Assembly: GCF_051014685.1 (NCBI RefSeq)
Contig: NC_135055.1
Coordinates: 1,984,001-2,048,000 of the forward strand
Direction of reading: 5' to 3'
Length of the DNA stretch: 64,000 nucleotides
From: Ptiloglossa arizonensis
Taxonomy: Eukaryota; Arthropoda; Insecta; Hymenoptera; Colletidae
Under the pieces are notes generated by a model. That model was not told where the DNA came from and made no database searches. It was given only the letters and a program-made list of their open reading frames with translations. Shown one piece after another: positions 1 to 13,412 of this stretch (position 1 is the first letter of the stretch; every line of letters begins with the position of its first letter). The position numbers were made by a program, and so were the translations under genes.

Positions 1-3000
1 CAGTGTCTTGTTCGATATACCGTGAGCGTTTGTAGATCAAGCGCGCCGTAGCCAAAGGATTAATTTGAAATTGAAATAAGAAAGTGATCGTCGAATAATA
101 AAAACATTTCATTATTCATTTAGTTCAACCACCGCTGACAAAATAATGGTTAATGTATATTCGTTTGAATACATTCGTTTCAGGTGACTTCCACAATTCC
201 GGTCACGTTTCAGAGTGCGCTACCGTATTGTGACAATTATTATTGAAATCGAAAGAAAACTTGGAATTTAAAATTCCCCCGAATAAAAATAAAATTAATC
301 TCTCGTCAAATCAAATTTCATACGTAACCGATGTACGGATCGAACGAACCTTACTCGATCTAATTCGCTCCGGTATAACAATTATTCGACAACAATAATA
401 TCTGTACAGCTTCGTGAGACTTGGTCGTGTGCAATCGTTCCAATTGCCGAACGTTAAATGCGAAAACAGTATATCAGAGAGCAATTGAAAAACTTCCCGT
501 TATCTATTCGTTGCTTTTGCGAGTGTATCATAATCCAAGATACACAAATCTTACTTTCAAAGTCATTTCTCGAAACGAACGGGCGCAACTGTATTTGAAA
601 ATGGAAACACATACGAAACATTTACTTTTTCGCTTGTTTGAGATATCAGATGATTTCACAAGTCTGCGTATTTCACACAAATTGTACGCGAGCAGGCATA
701 CACACCATATCTAAGCAAACAAAAATTTTTTCACGATAAACCGTACGATAATAATTAGCCGTTGCACGATAATTATATCAACGTCTAATCTCTGTAAATT
801 AGTCGTTTGCGTTGTATAAAAAATTTGAATAGATACACACGCGCGAAAAAGTTTAAGATTTTAAAAAACACACACTTTCGTATGTACTCAAAAGTTTCAC
901 ATAAATCGTTGTATATTTTTCCCCAATGGATATTGCTTCGAAACTTTTTTTATCGACAAAAAAAAAAAAAAGAAACAAATACGCAAAGATTCACGATATC
1001 ACCTAATATATTAATTTTAAGAAACGTAGCTACGATAGGGATTATTTTCGGGCAAGAGGTCCTACGAAAACGTCGAAAAAACGAGAAGCTCGTGACGAAA
1101 CAAGAATCAAGGCACCGGTTGCAAATTTATGGTGCGATAGTGCGTGAAAGGGTTTCCGACGAGGCGTTTCCCATTGAATTAGGACGTTACGAGGCGCACA
1201 CGTGAACTCTCTACGACGATAAAACACGGGTAAAGGGATTCACGGTTACGAAATGCTAGCCGTTCCAGGGAAATGAAGTGTAATGCTTCTGGCTATGGCT
1301 TCGCGCGTTCAGTTTTCAGGTCAGGTGATAAATACATAAAAGTGCGACCAGAAGTGTCGCGGAGGGGACACAACAGCGTGAACACACCGCTGCTTATTTT
1401 ACTTTCATGCACAGAATGCAAGAGGAGAGCATGTACACTCGAGTTTAAGGTTCACAGTCCGATTCGTCGGTATCTCTCGTCTATCGCCTCGATTGCTTCC
1501 GTCTGCCATGGGACAACAGAATTGTTGCTTTCGAAACAGAACGTGTGACCTTTAGCTACCTAAATGATCCTTTCGTTTATGTACGTTCAACTCTCTTATA
1601 AGCGTCACCGTTTATACTCGTTCGCGCCAAACGACCGACTAATTTATTATCCTACGTTATCTTTTGCTACGAAAGTGTTCCAAATTGAAAAAGTTCGAAA
1701 CGCGTGCAAAATGTTCGATATACATATACGATACGAGAGAACCTCGATATATGTAACAGCGACGATTGCACGAGAATCTCGTTCGTTGCATTCTGTTGAC
1801 GAGTGGTGGGGGATGGTCACTTAGCAACGAGTCTAGGTGGAGGTGGAAGGAACAGTGACCATTGGTAATGGAGATATTCTGTGCAAGTGGGGGGCTTATT
1901 GGATTGGCTACCTCGATCATTGTATCGATCTCGATACACGTAGAAATTTTCTGCCCTGTTTCTCCACAATTATCGAGGTTCTGCCGTGTATAGTATAATG
2001 CGTACAGTTCAACGCATGGTCTCGATAATTTTTAACGATTCGACACTATGGAGTATATTTAGGTGTGTTTTTTAAATTCTTCGAAAACCAGATGAATTTT
2101 TGTCATCGTCAGTGACGGAAACCACGAATCAACGTTACACGCAAAATGCCAGTCCTATTGAACTATAATGAGATACCGTCACATTAACAAGCGGGTAATA
2201 ATGATTTTCAATTATCGGTCCGTAACAGATTAGTATCGGTAAACACAAACAGCTCCGATAGTCCTGACTGTTGTACGACTCGACGAATGTAAATCATTAT
2301 TCGAAACACGATGACTTGTCAGTTTCCGTGGAAATATTTCCCAAAGGTTGAGTCTGTTTCGCGACACAATCGTTGTATGAAAAATAAACAAATTCTTTGA
2401 AAAAAGAAACTATCGCGACCTTGAATCTGCAACGATTATTCTCTAAAATTCTATTCCATTGTCAGTGGTAATAATTTTTCTCGCAACCATTGGTCAAACA
2501 ATTACATTCTTCCCCGTCAAAGTATTCAGCAGTTTCGAAACCGAACGCTAAATGATAATTTGGAGCGAGCGGTGCCATGTGAATATTTTCTTAAGAAACT
2601 TCAAACACACGAAACATACACTCCACCTTGAGTTACTCGATATATGTACCTTACTCTGCACCAAGGCTTCGAATACACAGCAAACGCGTAAATATAATTC
2701 ACGGAAATTTAATCAACGAAAATGTAACGTACACGTTGAATTTTTCGTAAAAAAACATTAAAAAGAAAAGCGCGAGAAAGTATCTATTCTTAGTCATTGC
2801 GAGAAAAATCGCGAAAAACTTCGAATATTTTTTCCACAAAGTTCGACTGTCCTCTTTCGAACACTCTCCCGTATATTTTTCTTCCCGAAGAAAACAATCA
2901 ACCGTTCCGTTTCTACCGTGCCACCCTGTATACATTTAAACCAGGTATACTTCATAAACGGTGTTCCATTTGCTATAGGAAACAGAAAGGGGTTCCCACG

Positions 3001-3418
3001 TTCGTCGCTACGCCCCTTTCTCAATGCCTGTCCCCCCCTCTGCACCCCCTCCCCTCCACCTAAAAGTGCGCCAGACGGGTTTCTTGCTCTGTCCGTTACG
3101 AACGGCGCTTTCAGCTTGCACGTCTGGGTGCGTGTGTCACACACGTAGCGAGACACTTTGTTTCGACAAAGCCACTGGTCGCATGCTCTGCATGCCGCAT
3201 TATCAGACAGTGGCGTTATCTCGGCCAGACTTTTTCCATCGGGCCGATATATCGATCGGACGGTACCTGCATTTTTAACGGTCGACGAATTTTCGCGCAA
3301 TAATGCACCCGTACGCGTTACGCGATATTACTCTACGCGATGTAACCCGCCTAATATTGACCCACGTTCCAGTTTCCCGCAGTTACACTGGAAAGTCTTT
3401 AGGGCAATGTAGATTTTG
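1..3418. other. AT-rich unique non-coding sequence
   Basis: No supported gene, repeat array or transposon end was seen on either strand. Open frames here are under about 170 codons, overlap one another on both strands, and lack recognisable domains or convincing splice context. C-rich tracts near 3031-3060 give a weak G-quadruplex potential on the minus strand. The stretch is best treated as intergenic or intronic. Confidence 0.6.
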
Positions 3419-3485
3419 AACCGCGCGCGCGCGCGCGTGCATGTGATATGTATGTGTATGTGTGTATATATATATAGTATCTATA
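3419..3485. repeat. CG/TG/TA alternating microsatellite
   Basis: An uninterrupted (CG)n run of about eight units from 3422 passes into TG/CA-rich and then (TA)n sequence, ending near 3475. Most steps alternate purine and pyrimidine, the sequence class known to adopt left-handed Z-DNA under negative supercoiling. The compound structure is read directly; a Z-DNA function is inference. Confidence 0.85.
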
Positions 3486-5350
3486 TACACGAGGTCGATG
3501 TTAAGCCGCAAGGCATCGACGATGATCGTGAAAATTTTCAACGCCGCGAAAAATCCGGGAAACCATTCGAACGGACACGAATATCACCGACAGAGAACGC
3601 CAAGTGCGAGAGTTTTTTTTTTCTACGCCGCCCGGTTGTAAGCGAGAATTTGCACGTCGTGTACAGATGGCACTGGGCGTTCGTACGTTGATGATAAACG
3701 CGCCAACGCGAATCGAAAACGCGTATTGTTCGTTGAATCGTGACTGCGAATACTGACGCGCGCACGTGAGATCGCGCTGGCAGATAGTACATCAGGAAGC
3801 AGATGTACTTTGATCGTTATCGTTCGTCAATAGTAGTCTGCGCTTAACTCTTTGGAGCATAGTGGGGTTAAGAAACGTCCCACCTTTTTAATAGCCTGAT
3901 ACGCACGGCGGAATATTTTTCAACCTACCGAGAAAAATTAAAATAACTCCATACGCGTTGATACTCCATCGTATAATTATATATCTGTTTAATCTCTTTT
4001 TAATTTTGGTTGTATTTTGATAAGAGAGTTACGAGACCGATGATACTGCACGAATTGAAACGTTTTACTTGTCAAGAATGTTCTTAATTGTCGAGAAAAC
4101 GTCTCAAATGTCTGATTGAAAATTTCTTGAAGAAAATTTCGCGATTCGATGAAAAGAAAAGAGAGATCCCGATTAAATCGTGGCACAACAATACGCTAGC
4201 GCGATAAATATTGTCGCGGTCGACCGTTTTAATATGAAAACTCGATTAACGCGAGTACAGACGGTCCAACTTTCATTTGTTCCTTTCTTCGGTGAATAAT
4301 ACGGTATGCAATACTTGTACACACTGTCGCTAATTATCGGCGCACCGCATCGCGGATTGTCTGAATTTCAAATTGAAAAGCTCTGTTAACGCAAATGTGT
4401 TATATTTAGCCTTGCCTGTCTTTCTAATCGACCACACGTCTATACTGGCGACTGTGACCGTTTCGCTCTGCTGCTGTCCGCAATGCAATTGAACTGTGGA
4501 ATTTAGTGCAATCTGCGTTCCGTTATACCTGCGTTCTGCGTGTGTGGAACTTAACGACGGCAATGGTCCAATCGTTTAACCGTCGAACCGACCGTTTGCT
4601 ATCCTTAGGCCGCTTCCCGTTTATATAAAAAAATAAAGTATCGTTTTTCGAACGGAACGCGGGTCGTTGTACCACACATTGCGTAATGTTAACGGACGAC
4701 CCGCCGCGACTAATGCGAGCAATCACAATCCATCCATAATTCGTGCGATCCGGTGTGCAAGATCGCTACGATTTGTCAATCTATGTATTCTACCCTTACT
4801 GGCTGAGTTATGTATCCGCTCCAAACGACCGCACAGTTTACGAACACAAAACCCGACTAAACGGGGACTTCGAGATCGAATAGGTCGAAGTAAATAGCAA
4901 CGTTCGAATACGTTTGCCGTTAGGAAAACAAAAGGAGCTAAGCACCTCGTGCTTCTATTCGCGCAAAATTTTCTCTTTCACCGACAGTTCATTCGCACCA
5001 CAAACAAACCGGGAGTCTTTATATAACGCACAAACCGGCTTTTCCATAAATGCAACGGCCAACGAGTTTTACGTCGCGGTAGTTATTTCGCTTAACCCGC
5101 GATTCATGCACTATCAATTTAGAAGACAAACCGTATAATCCGGAAACGGTCTATTACAATTCCGTTTTATACGATTCGTGAAATTTGTATTAATCTCTAT
5201 AACGGGCATTTACCGTGTTACCGTCCGTATACGGGAAATAATAACGGTCAATTACAACATTGTTAAACACTGTTCGACAACGACGTACAATCGCGAGGTA
5301 AACAATTACGACGGAAGAAACTCGATCGGCCACACCGAGAAATCTATCTA
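3486..5350. other. Unique non-coding sequence
   Basis: No gene could be supported. A TATA-like stretch followed by an A-rich run lies near 4620-4632, but no reading frame or initiator could be linked to it, so it is not called as a promoter. No repeats above simple sequence were noticed. Confidence 0.5.
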
Positions 5351-6750
5351 TCCAAGTGTAATACAAAGCGTACGTAGCGGAGCGTTCGTGTTCTCCGCAG
5401 GAAGAGCACAATTAAAAACGTACGTGCACTATTTGGTTGCATCCTTCGTTTTCGGGATCAAAAGCGTGGAACGAAAAGCAGCATTGTTCGGAGGGCAGTA
5501 GCACGCGGTGGTATATGTGTGGCGCGTATCGGGTGCGTGGAAAAAGGTATGCAGATACAAGTCGACGACCAGAGGCGGTACAGACGCGAGAGAAAATTAA
5601 TCGCGAGGCTAGAATGTCTGTCTCGCTTACACACTCGCGCAGGCATTCATTCTCTACAGTATATCTCGCTCTGTATCTCTTCTCTCCCTCTTTCGTTAAT
5701 ATCCGGAGTAGGGGGGAAAAGAACCGATAGTTCGATTTGCCAGCACTAGCTTCCTATCTTCCTCGTTGCTCGGGTTTCTATTCCGTGTCTGTTTAAATTA
5801 CGCAGCCAACGGACGACCGTTACGGCGACGAAATGTAAGATATAACGCGAGATACACGCGGCAACGAAAACACTGCTTCACTGCCACTGTTCCCCGTATA
5901 CCGACGATAAGATAGCCGAGAGCACAATTATTTTCGTATCTACATAGCACACGTTGTTCCGCGCACCACGATGGAAAATGGTAAATCGTGGTCGGGCTCA
6001 ATCTGCTTACGAACCTTCGACCGACTCTTTCGAACGAAGCGACGTTGACGCGGCGTCACACCACGCTGCAAATCGGTCTCCCTCCCGGCACCGTACTTTT
6101 TTTTCTCTCCTTCTCGTGCACACCTTGTGCACGACTTTACGACACACGCGATCTATTCCGAAAACGACGATCGGTACGGTTCGCGGAACGCTCGTCGCAA
6201 TTTCGATCACGTAATTCACGGTACAATTCCGAATACACGGACGAACGGTAATAACGCCGGCGCAGCGTGTGCGCTATGATGGCGCACCGTAGTTGTACCT
6301 CGTTGCGAGGCGTCCCGAAGGGACGAGGTTCGCATTTTAATGGGGCGCGGCCGTATGAGAAAATTCTTAATTACCTAAATGCACTCCTTAATCATCGGGG
6401 ATAGGTCTGCCTCGCCTCATCGACGCACACTACACTCGATGCACGAAAACGGGGGGAAAGGAAGAAAAACACTACACTCTACGCGAAACTGGAAAACTGC
6501 ACCACCTCGGCGGAACGCGAACGAGTCTACCTCGTTCTCTCTTATGTCCGGTCTCGCTCTATTCCGTCGATGCGCGGCGCTGTGCGCACCGCTGCTGCGT
6601 GTTCGCCGTGCGCCACTGGCGTCAGCTAGCGGCGTCTCGGGTTACTTCAGGCATTCGACGCACGTCATTGGCTGACCAATAGCGTTCGCGCTTTACTATC
6701 AATCCGTAGACACGGCGGTACTTTCGAACGTCCTATCGTTGAAAGGAAAG
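5350..6750. promoter_or_regulatory. GC/CpG-rich promoter-like island
   Basis: Base composition shifts from AT-rich flanks to sequence dense in CpG. At 6667-6680 there is a perfect inverted pair of CCAAT boxes (ATTGG, four bases, CCAAT). An ATGGCGCAC motif of the YY1/TISU type lies near 6279, and a short hairpin (CGTCCC/GGGACG arms, 6311-6325) follows. These traits are common at insect housekeeping promoters, but no transcription start or first exon can be fixed, and direction is unknown. In CpG-rich hymenopteran DNA such islands also occur without promoters. Confidence 0.4.
6667..6680. promoter_or_regulatory. Inverted CCAAT-box pair
   Basis: ATTGG-CTGA-CCAAT is a perfect 14-bp palindrome giving a CCAAT box on each strand, the known site for NF-Y. 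It lies in the GC-rich island, with GC-rich sequence to the left and AT-rich sequence from about 6750, as expected beside a core promoter. The site is seen; the function is inferred. Confidence 0.45.
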
Positions 6751-8690
6751 TAGTACAGCATTCTGCTAACGCCGAAAAACAATTCTAAGCGCTTCAATTG
6801 TTTAGAAAAGATCGAATATTTGTTTCAGGAATCGATTACTGTTTACGATCAAGCAATAAGGAGTGTGTCATCGATTACCTGTATTCGGTGGCTCGTATTC
6901 GAAAGCTTTAAGATACGTACCAATAACAATTTAATTTTGTTTATCCTCTAAGAATGGAGAATATTAAATGTACGTTATATGAATTTAATTAAAAAATTAA
7001 ATCGCGGCGATAAAGTTGCTTTTTCACAACATAATCATTATACCACACTTTCGTAGATTAAAATTATCAACAAGTTGAATAATTTAATTTTTTCACAAGG
7101 CTAGTTTAAATTCTACAAAAACAAAGTGCGAGAGGTATTGTTATTTCTGTTGGTTTCACAAGTTTATTACTTCTTTTGAGAAGATCGTATTTTTTGTAAA
7201 TATAATTGCCTCGTTAGTATAACGATTGATGGAAATTGAGAGGATGGTTTAACGGAGTAATATCGACCAAATTTCTTCACTCGTTGTCGAGATTTTAATC
7301 GGCACATACGTTTCCCGATTCATATCATTGTACAAACATCTGTTTGTTGTTTGTTCACAATTTATTTGATCTGTTTGTCACTTGGAAACTCTGATTCCTG
7401 TCGCAATTTAATTCCTCCATCGAAACAGTCACACGACATTAATTTTCTGCAAGAGATTCGACGGTATGTTGTTTTTGGATCGCAGAGACAAATTATTTGA
7501 CTTGGCAGTGATATTATTAATTCATGAGAGGCGAGCAACATAATAATTATGTTGCAACAAGCGGATTTTTTTCGTTACGTAATATTCTGATTTGCAAAAT
7601 TCAAAAGTAATTCGTATAATTGAAAACAGTTTGAACACGGTCGTGCTTGGATTCATTTTCATCGAAAAAAACTCCTTAATTTGTTCCTAACACTCTCGTG
7701 AAAATATTAAGACACATTCATAAATTTTAGTTGTTATTAGTAATCGACTTTGATTACAACTTCTAATTATCCAGAGAATACTATATATTAAAAAGGAATC
7801 AAAGAGAATCAATTAACCAAAAATCATTATCCAGAGAATACTATATATTAAAAAGAAATCAAATGGTTCTATATTTGATATTAGATAAAAAAAACATCGA
7901 ATTCAAAGCTTTCTTAACGAACAAAAATCAATTTTTACAACTGAAATACCAGAAAAGTACTTCTTGACACGATTACCCGATGTAATAAATTTTGAAGAAT
8001 CCAACGACTACTTTTTCCATGGAAAACGAAAACGATAAATAACACATAAGTGTACAAATCTCTGTCTAATAATCATACGTGCTTTTAGATAAATTACGAT
8101 CGTTCTCACTTATTTAAAATACACATTTCTTAATTTCTTGGCAGGATACATATACTCGTGTACAATGCGATCTATTTCAAAAAACTGTCGTTTTCGAACG
8201 TCACGAAACAACAGATTGTCATAACAATACAACCGATTAAATGATCGTGCATTAGTTAATGTTTACCACGTTCGAGTATGTTAAGAGGAAATCGAGTTAT
8301 CTTATATTCCGTGCGAGTTTAATGTAATACCATACGTTCGTATAAACAATCGAATATGCAAACGTTCGTGCAGCTCGCGATGGTATTTGCAAACAAACCA
8401 TTGTCACTAACACCGAACGATATTGAACATTGCTCCCTTCCACCATAACGTTTATTTCATCGAGGAAATTCGAAATTCGACTGACGACCCACGGAAATCA
8501 ACGTCTACGATAATCGTTCTGAATGCCCATAATGATCATTTGTAAATCTCATCTACAGCAATCACTGCAATCGGTTGGCCAGTTAAAATCATTTTCCCGA
8601 ATTATGAGGCGTCACTAATTAGTCCGCCAGTGGCTGTCTACGTGCACTGGTGACCAATTTCTGATGAAAGTTACCATGCTTTTTTTTCTC
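6751..8690. other. AT-rich unique sequence with a 60-bp direct duplication
   Basis: No gene was seen. At 7766-7860 a block beginning ATTATCCAGAGAATACTA is repeated once, 60 bp downstream, nearly without change. The rest shows no obvious repeats and only short open frames. Confidence 0.55.
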
Positions 8691-8694
8691 GTAG

Positions 8695-8835
8695 CCATTT
8701 TACTTTCCTCCATTTGCATCGAACGATGGACTTCCGGAACGAATCGCCCGTGTAAAAGTGAACGTTGACGAATTAAACTTGATAATGAAAGAGTACTCGT
8801 CAACGAGCAACTTTGCAAGAGGAAGTCGCTTCTGA
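8695..8835 (+). CDS. Possible short terminal exon (46 codons), unknown
   Basis: A T-rich tract followed by TCGTAG at 8688-8694 makes a good splice acceptor. From 8695 the frame is open for 46 codons (starting PFYFPP, ending NFARGSRF) and stops at a doubled TGA-TGA. An AATAAA lies at 9079-9084, a plausible poly(A) signal about 245 bp later. No upstream exon or family was recognised, and a 90-codon frame lies opposite. Chance could explain 46 open codons, so this stays a weak candidate. Confidence 0.15.
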   Translation, partial: PFYFPPFASNDGLPERIARVKVNVDELNLIMKEYSSTSNFARGSRF

Positions 8836-10000
8836 TGAATGAACAGGCATCATCAGAAGGTGTCCTGTGTAACATCAAGGAAGCCAAACTTCGTTATAAT
8901 TGAGCATCGATGTGTCTAACCGAGAATAGACTATCATCCAACATTGTAAAGTTGTAATATTTGTTATAAAAGAAAGTGGTCCGTGACAGAGAAAGTGTTG
9001 CTTGTAAGAGTTCACGGATCTACTTTAAGTGAACTGTACACGTTTAGGGGAATGTATATAGTGATGGAATATGAAAAAAATAAATTGAAAACTCGAATGA
9101 AGCTTTAGAAGTCTTCCAAAGAGTTTAATTTTGCACACGGGATTCTATTGTCGTGCAGAATTATTTTAGCTCGTTGTCAAACTATAGCACGACGTTTGTA
9201 TCGATAATGTATTATCATTGGTATAGAGCATATAGCAAGGCACATTTCCAAAAGTAGACATATGTACATAAATAAAGACACTATTGCAGATTAGTCCACA
9301 TTTGGAAGTTTGATTGACTAGTCTTTGCCGACAGTGCAACAGATTAAAGAGTATTTAATTCAATAAAGTTCACTGAAAGTGTCGTTCAGATTTGTCGACA
9401 ACTTTGTTGTATACACGTATTGGATAAAGTATTTCAACTTCGTTCTCGATGGATGACCCGCGAGTAATTAATTTCAGATGGTCTCTTCGTGAATAGTAAT
9501 ACCAAATAACAGGTCTTGCGCAATGTACACATTTGCCAGAAAACGAGGTTAGGTTTTATAATTGCATCTCTGGCTATAACTACGTGTTCTAGATGTACTT
9601 TATTCTGATGTAGATTCGTGTATATAAATACTTCCAGGTATAATAATAAAAAATGGCTCGTTCAAAGTGTCGTCCAACTGATCGTCAGAACTGTGACGTA
9701 ATAAAAGTTGTTCTTCTCAAGAGAACGAACTGTGAAGACTCATAACACGCTATGAGGCGGCACTGTATACGGAATAATCAGGTCGTATGCGAGATACAAA
9801 GCGGTGTTCGTAAACATTTCAATAGAATCAGCTACACCAGCTCCAGAACTGTTGGAACACAAAGCTAGAGGTAACTTGGAGACAATGCGAAATAGGTCGT
9901 ATGTTCGTAGCAACTTTTTTTTTTGGTGAATCTCGCTTATACACTCTCTGCGAGAAGACTACTTTAGACAATACTGTGATTATTTTCCTGTTTTCGTAAC
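8836..10000. other. AT-rich non-coding sequence
   Basis: This is low-GC sequence without supported genes or arrays. AATAAA-like motifs occur (for example at 9079-9084), but they are expected by chance at this composition. Confidence 0.5.
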
Positions 10001-10237
10001 TTAACTGTCTTTATTATATTTTGACACACAACGTCCGTTACACGTCATTTCAATCTGAAGGACAATTTCACTAGAGGTGACGGTTCCGTTTGTACCTTTC
10101 GTCAAAAACGTTACAGTTCTACGTTGCGATGGAACCCATCCAATTATATACTCATTAATAGCGACACCTGTCACTTCCCAAACATTGTGTCGTGGCATCA
10201 AACGAATATCGAAACAAATTATTATTGGAATCAACAA
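10001..10237 (-). CDS. Unassigned 78-codon open frame
   Basis: This minus-strand frame has an initial hydrophobic stretch (LIPIIICF) followed by a Thr/Val/Ile-rich segment (VWEVTGVAINEYIIGW and RTVTFLTKGTNG) that looks beta-strand-like. No family, poly(A) signal or clear splice site was recognised, and overlapping frames exist on the other strand. It is recorded only because its composition is more protein-like than most frames nearby. It may well be chance. Confidence 0.1.
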   Translation of the reverse strand: MLIPIIICFDIRLMPRHNVWEVTGVAINEYIIGWVPSQRRTVTFLTKGTNGTVTSSEIVLQIEMTCNGRCVSKYNKDS

Positions 10238-10589
10238 GATACTCTATTATCAAATTTCGGAAATATTCAAATAAGTTTGAATAACTATTCATTTGGACAA
10301 TCGATGTAATATTTTCATTTATTTTTCAGGAGATTTTACTTTTAAAATGAAATTATAATAATTATTTTTTCGAATAATTACTAGAAAGTTGAATATGAAA
10401 GATAATATCAATTATAATATAGAAACGGAATTCATTTATAACGTATAAAAATTATTCTAGTTTACAAAACATTATTAATACAGTACCATTATTATTGGCA
10501 TCTGCATGTGTGACCCAATAACCGATCGATGACGAGATGTAATATTTGAATATACCACCCACCAGTATTTGCATCATTCAAATAGTGCA

Positions 10590-10970
10590 GATGTATGAAG
10601 AATTCTTATTTGAATAGTAATCTTTGAATAATGATAGTCAAATACTGATATTCGAATACTGAATTACTCGAATAATGATATTCAAATACTGGACTACTCA
10701 AATAATGATATTCGAATACTGAACTACTCGAATAATGATATTCGAATACTGAACTACTCGAATAATGATATTCGAATACTGAACTACTCGAATAATGATA
10801 TTCGAATACTGAACTACTCGAATAATGATATTCGAATACTGAACTACTCGAATAATGATATTCGAATATTGAACTACTCGAATAATGATATTCAAATACT
10901 GAACTACTCGAGTAATAATATTCGAATACTGAATTACTCGAGTAATGATATTCGAGTAGTCGAATAGAAT
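10590..10970. repeat. 30-bp minisatellite, TTCGAATA type
   Basis: Ten nearly identical 30-bp units run from 10651 to 10950, with degenerate half-units on both sides. The unit starts TTCGAATACTGAACTACTCG and ends AATAATGATA. As 30 is a multiple of three and the unit lacks a stop in one minus frame, it produces a spurious 115-codon frame with a repeated VVQYSNIIIR peptide. There is no sign of real coding. Confidence 0.95.
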
Positions 10971-12470
10971 CAGAAGTAAATGTACTGGGGGCATCGAAAC
11001 ACGTCTCAATCCTATTAGTAGTACCACGAATACGGGAAATGGCATTGATTTTTGTCGCGTTGTTGGACGACAGTATTAACCGCGGTTTCTTTCACGTGTT
11101 TGACGTAGAGTGACGTATCTATATCCTTGCGTTGCAGTTACACGGCCCATAATTTCAGACGTATCGTACAGATGTTTGCCGTGAGCGCGTGCGCAAAACA
11201 GGCCGTTTGAAGTGAAGCGTGCAAAACCATGCGTATTAAACGAACGATTAATTAAACGTTACTCCGGCGTGTAACGTTACCCATTTTGTTCGTTACCATG
11301 GCTCCAGGGATGTTGTTTATAGAACATCCTTAAATGTAACCCCACGACTTCCCCTTACGGTATTCACTGAAAGGCCATTATGACGACAATGGCTTGCCAT
11401 GGGTAATAGCGCGACCAGGAATTTAATTATCATTTTAGGCGGCGCGGAAAGCAATTATCGGAAATTCAGTTTGCAATGGCCAATGGAACCTCGATCTCGA
11501 CTAACGGAGACCGCCACTACTTCTGTACACCTGCAAAAGAGCGAGCTCATTAGGAAGCACTTTTCTCGACGATTATGCCGTGCTTTAAACGGCGCGCATC
11601 AAACACCTGTACACGATTGAGCAACGTTTAAACAAATACGTCGCGAAATTTACAAACTTTATCGACGATCGTACTGTAATTATTGAGTTTTTCGATGCGA
11701 CAAGTATGTGCCGATAAGTTAGCGATACCTGGTAAGAAAAATTATATTAAGCGAGGTAATAAATTTTAGTGACGTTTTATTTTCAAACGTTTATGAAAAC
11801 TGGTTTCCTTACGCTTTGATGACCGCAAGTTTTACGCTGATACTATTGCCTGCCGCTAGACGAGAGTTTTAATGTAATATAGAAATTCCAAACGGTTTTT
11901 CAATCTGAAATTTTATTATTCAGCGCCATATAAATATTCAAATATTACCCACTGCAGGTGCTTATTATTAATTAAAATTAATCAAATATATTTTATCGAT
12001 TCGATGACGCCGTGACTACTGAGGAGATTATATGTATGTATTTTCTCGTGATGAAATATGTCTTACATTATCGAAAAAAGAAAAACTTCAAATAATTAAA
12101 GAAAACGCGAAAAGGAGATCGAAGAACATAGTTTGCCATTCCGATATTAAGATTTAAAACTCAATTGTATATACTGTGCGAAAATCCCATAACCAAGTTT
12201 GTTAAATGTATTCGTCAAACACTTATAAGCGTTCACAGCATTATTGTACCGTTTAACTGAATACTATTTCTACTCACAAGTATCCGCAGCACGTAAAGGA
12301 TTAAATTCAATGCTTGTTCGGACTAGAATATTTTTACTACGGATATTTATTACGACAAACAACAAACATACGTATAATTGTTGAAATCAATACCGTAGCC
12401 GTGATCACCTCGGTGGAAAATATACCAGCACTATAAGAATCAGGTATTCGAATGCTAAGAGTAAGCTTCG
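10971..12470. other. Unique non-coding sequence
   Basis: No supported gene. The part from 11000 to 11650 is somewhat richer in CpG than its flanks but holds only short frames. Nothing else was noticed. Confidence 0.5.
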
Positions 12471-12474
12471 AACA

Positions 12475-12715
12475 TTTCAATATTTGAATATTTGAGTACT
12501 TCAACATCGTTATTTGAATATTTGATAAGTATTGGAATATTACTATTGAAACATTTGGTAAATACATGAATATCGTTATTTCAATATTTAGTAAGTATTT
12601 GAGTATCATGATACGAACATTTGATAATATTGGAATATTGCTGGTTATTCCAATATTTGATAAATATTAGAATAATACTAGGTATGCCAATATTTGGTAA
12701 GTATTAGAATGTTAA
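12475..12715. repeat. Degenerate 33-37 bp tandem repeat (ATATTTGRTAA)
   Basis: The motif TTTGATAA or TTTGGTAA recurs at about 12521, 12554, 12587, 12620, 12656 and 12693, separated by AT-rich blocks containing ATTGGAATATT. Spacing is 33-37 bp and copies have diverged, so this looks older than the adjacent 140-bp array. Confidence 0.75.
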
Positions 12716-12835
12716 ATGAAGCTAAAGTTTGAAAAAAGACCGATGAACTTAAAAATGAATTTCATAACCTACAGTAGCATTATTCAAATACTACGAATAC
12801 CCAAATAATCGATACACCAAGTATTCGAATTCTAT

Positions 12836-13412
12836 TCGAGTACTCAAGTATCAAAAGAGTATCAAGATACTCAACTATTCGTATATTATTCTAATACTCA
12901 AATATTCGAATATCATTCTGTGAGTATTCGAACAGTCGGATACTTCCACTGCTATTCGCCAAATATTTGATTCGCTGTAGTGTTCGAATATCAGAAGAGT
13001 ATTAAGATACTCAACTATTCGTATATTATTCTAATACTCAAATATTAAAATATCATTCTGTGAGTATTCGAACAGTCGAATACTCCCACTGCTATTCTCC
13101 AAATATTTGATTCGCTGTAGTGTTCGAATATCAGAAGAGTATTAAGATACTCAACTATTCGTATATTATTCTAATACTCAAATATTCGAATATCACTCTG
13201 TGGGTATTCGAACAGTCGGATACTCCCACTGCTATTCGCCAAATATTTGATTCGCTGTACTCTTCGAATATCAGAAGAGTACTAAGATACTCAACTATTC
13301 GTATATTATTCTAATACTCAACTATTCGAATATCACTCTGTGGGTATTCGAACAGTTGAATACTCCCACTGCTATTCGCCAAATATTCGATTCGCTGTAG
13401 CGTTCGAATATT
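12836..13412. repeat. 140-bp tandem array, about four copies, TTCGAATA type
   Basis: The block GCTATTCGCCAAATATTTGA recurs at 12951, 13091, 13231 and 13371, giving an exact 140-bp period. Copies differ by only a few substitutions, so duplication was recent. Each unit contains several internal TATTCGAATA-like motifs, meaning the long unit grew from a shorter repeat. Confidence 0.95.

Noticed and set aside
3844..3872. piggyBac end (TTAACTCTTTGG near a second TTAA)
   Set aside because: No inverted partner beyond four bases was found at either TTAA.
10651..10950. CRISPR-like regular spacing in the 30-bp array
   Set aside because: Units abut with no unique spacers, and the genome is eukaryotic. 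It is a minisatellite.
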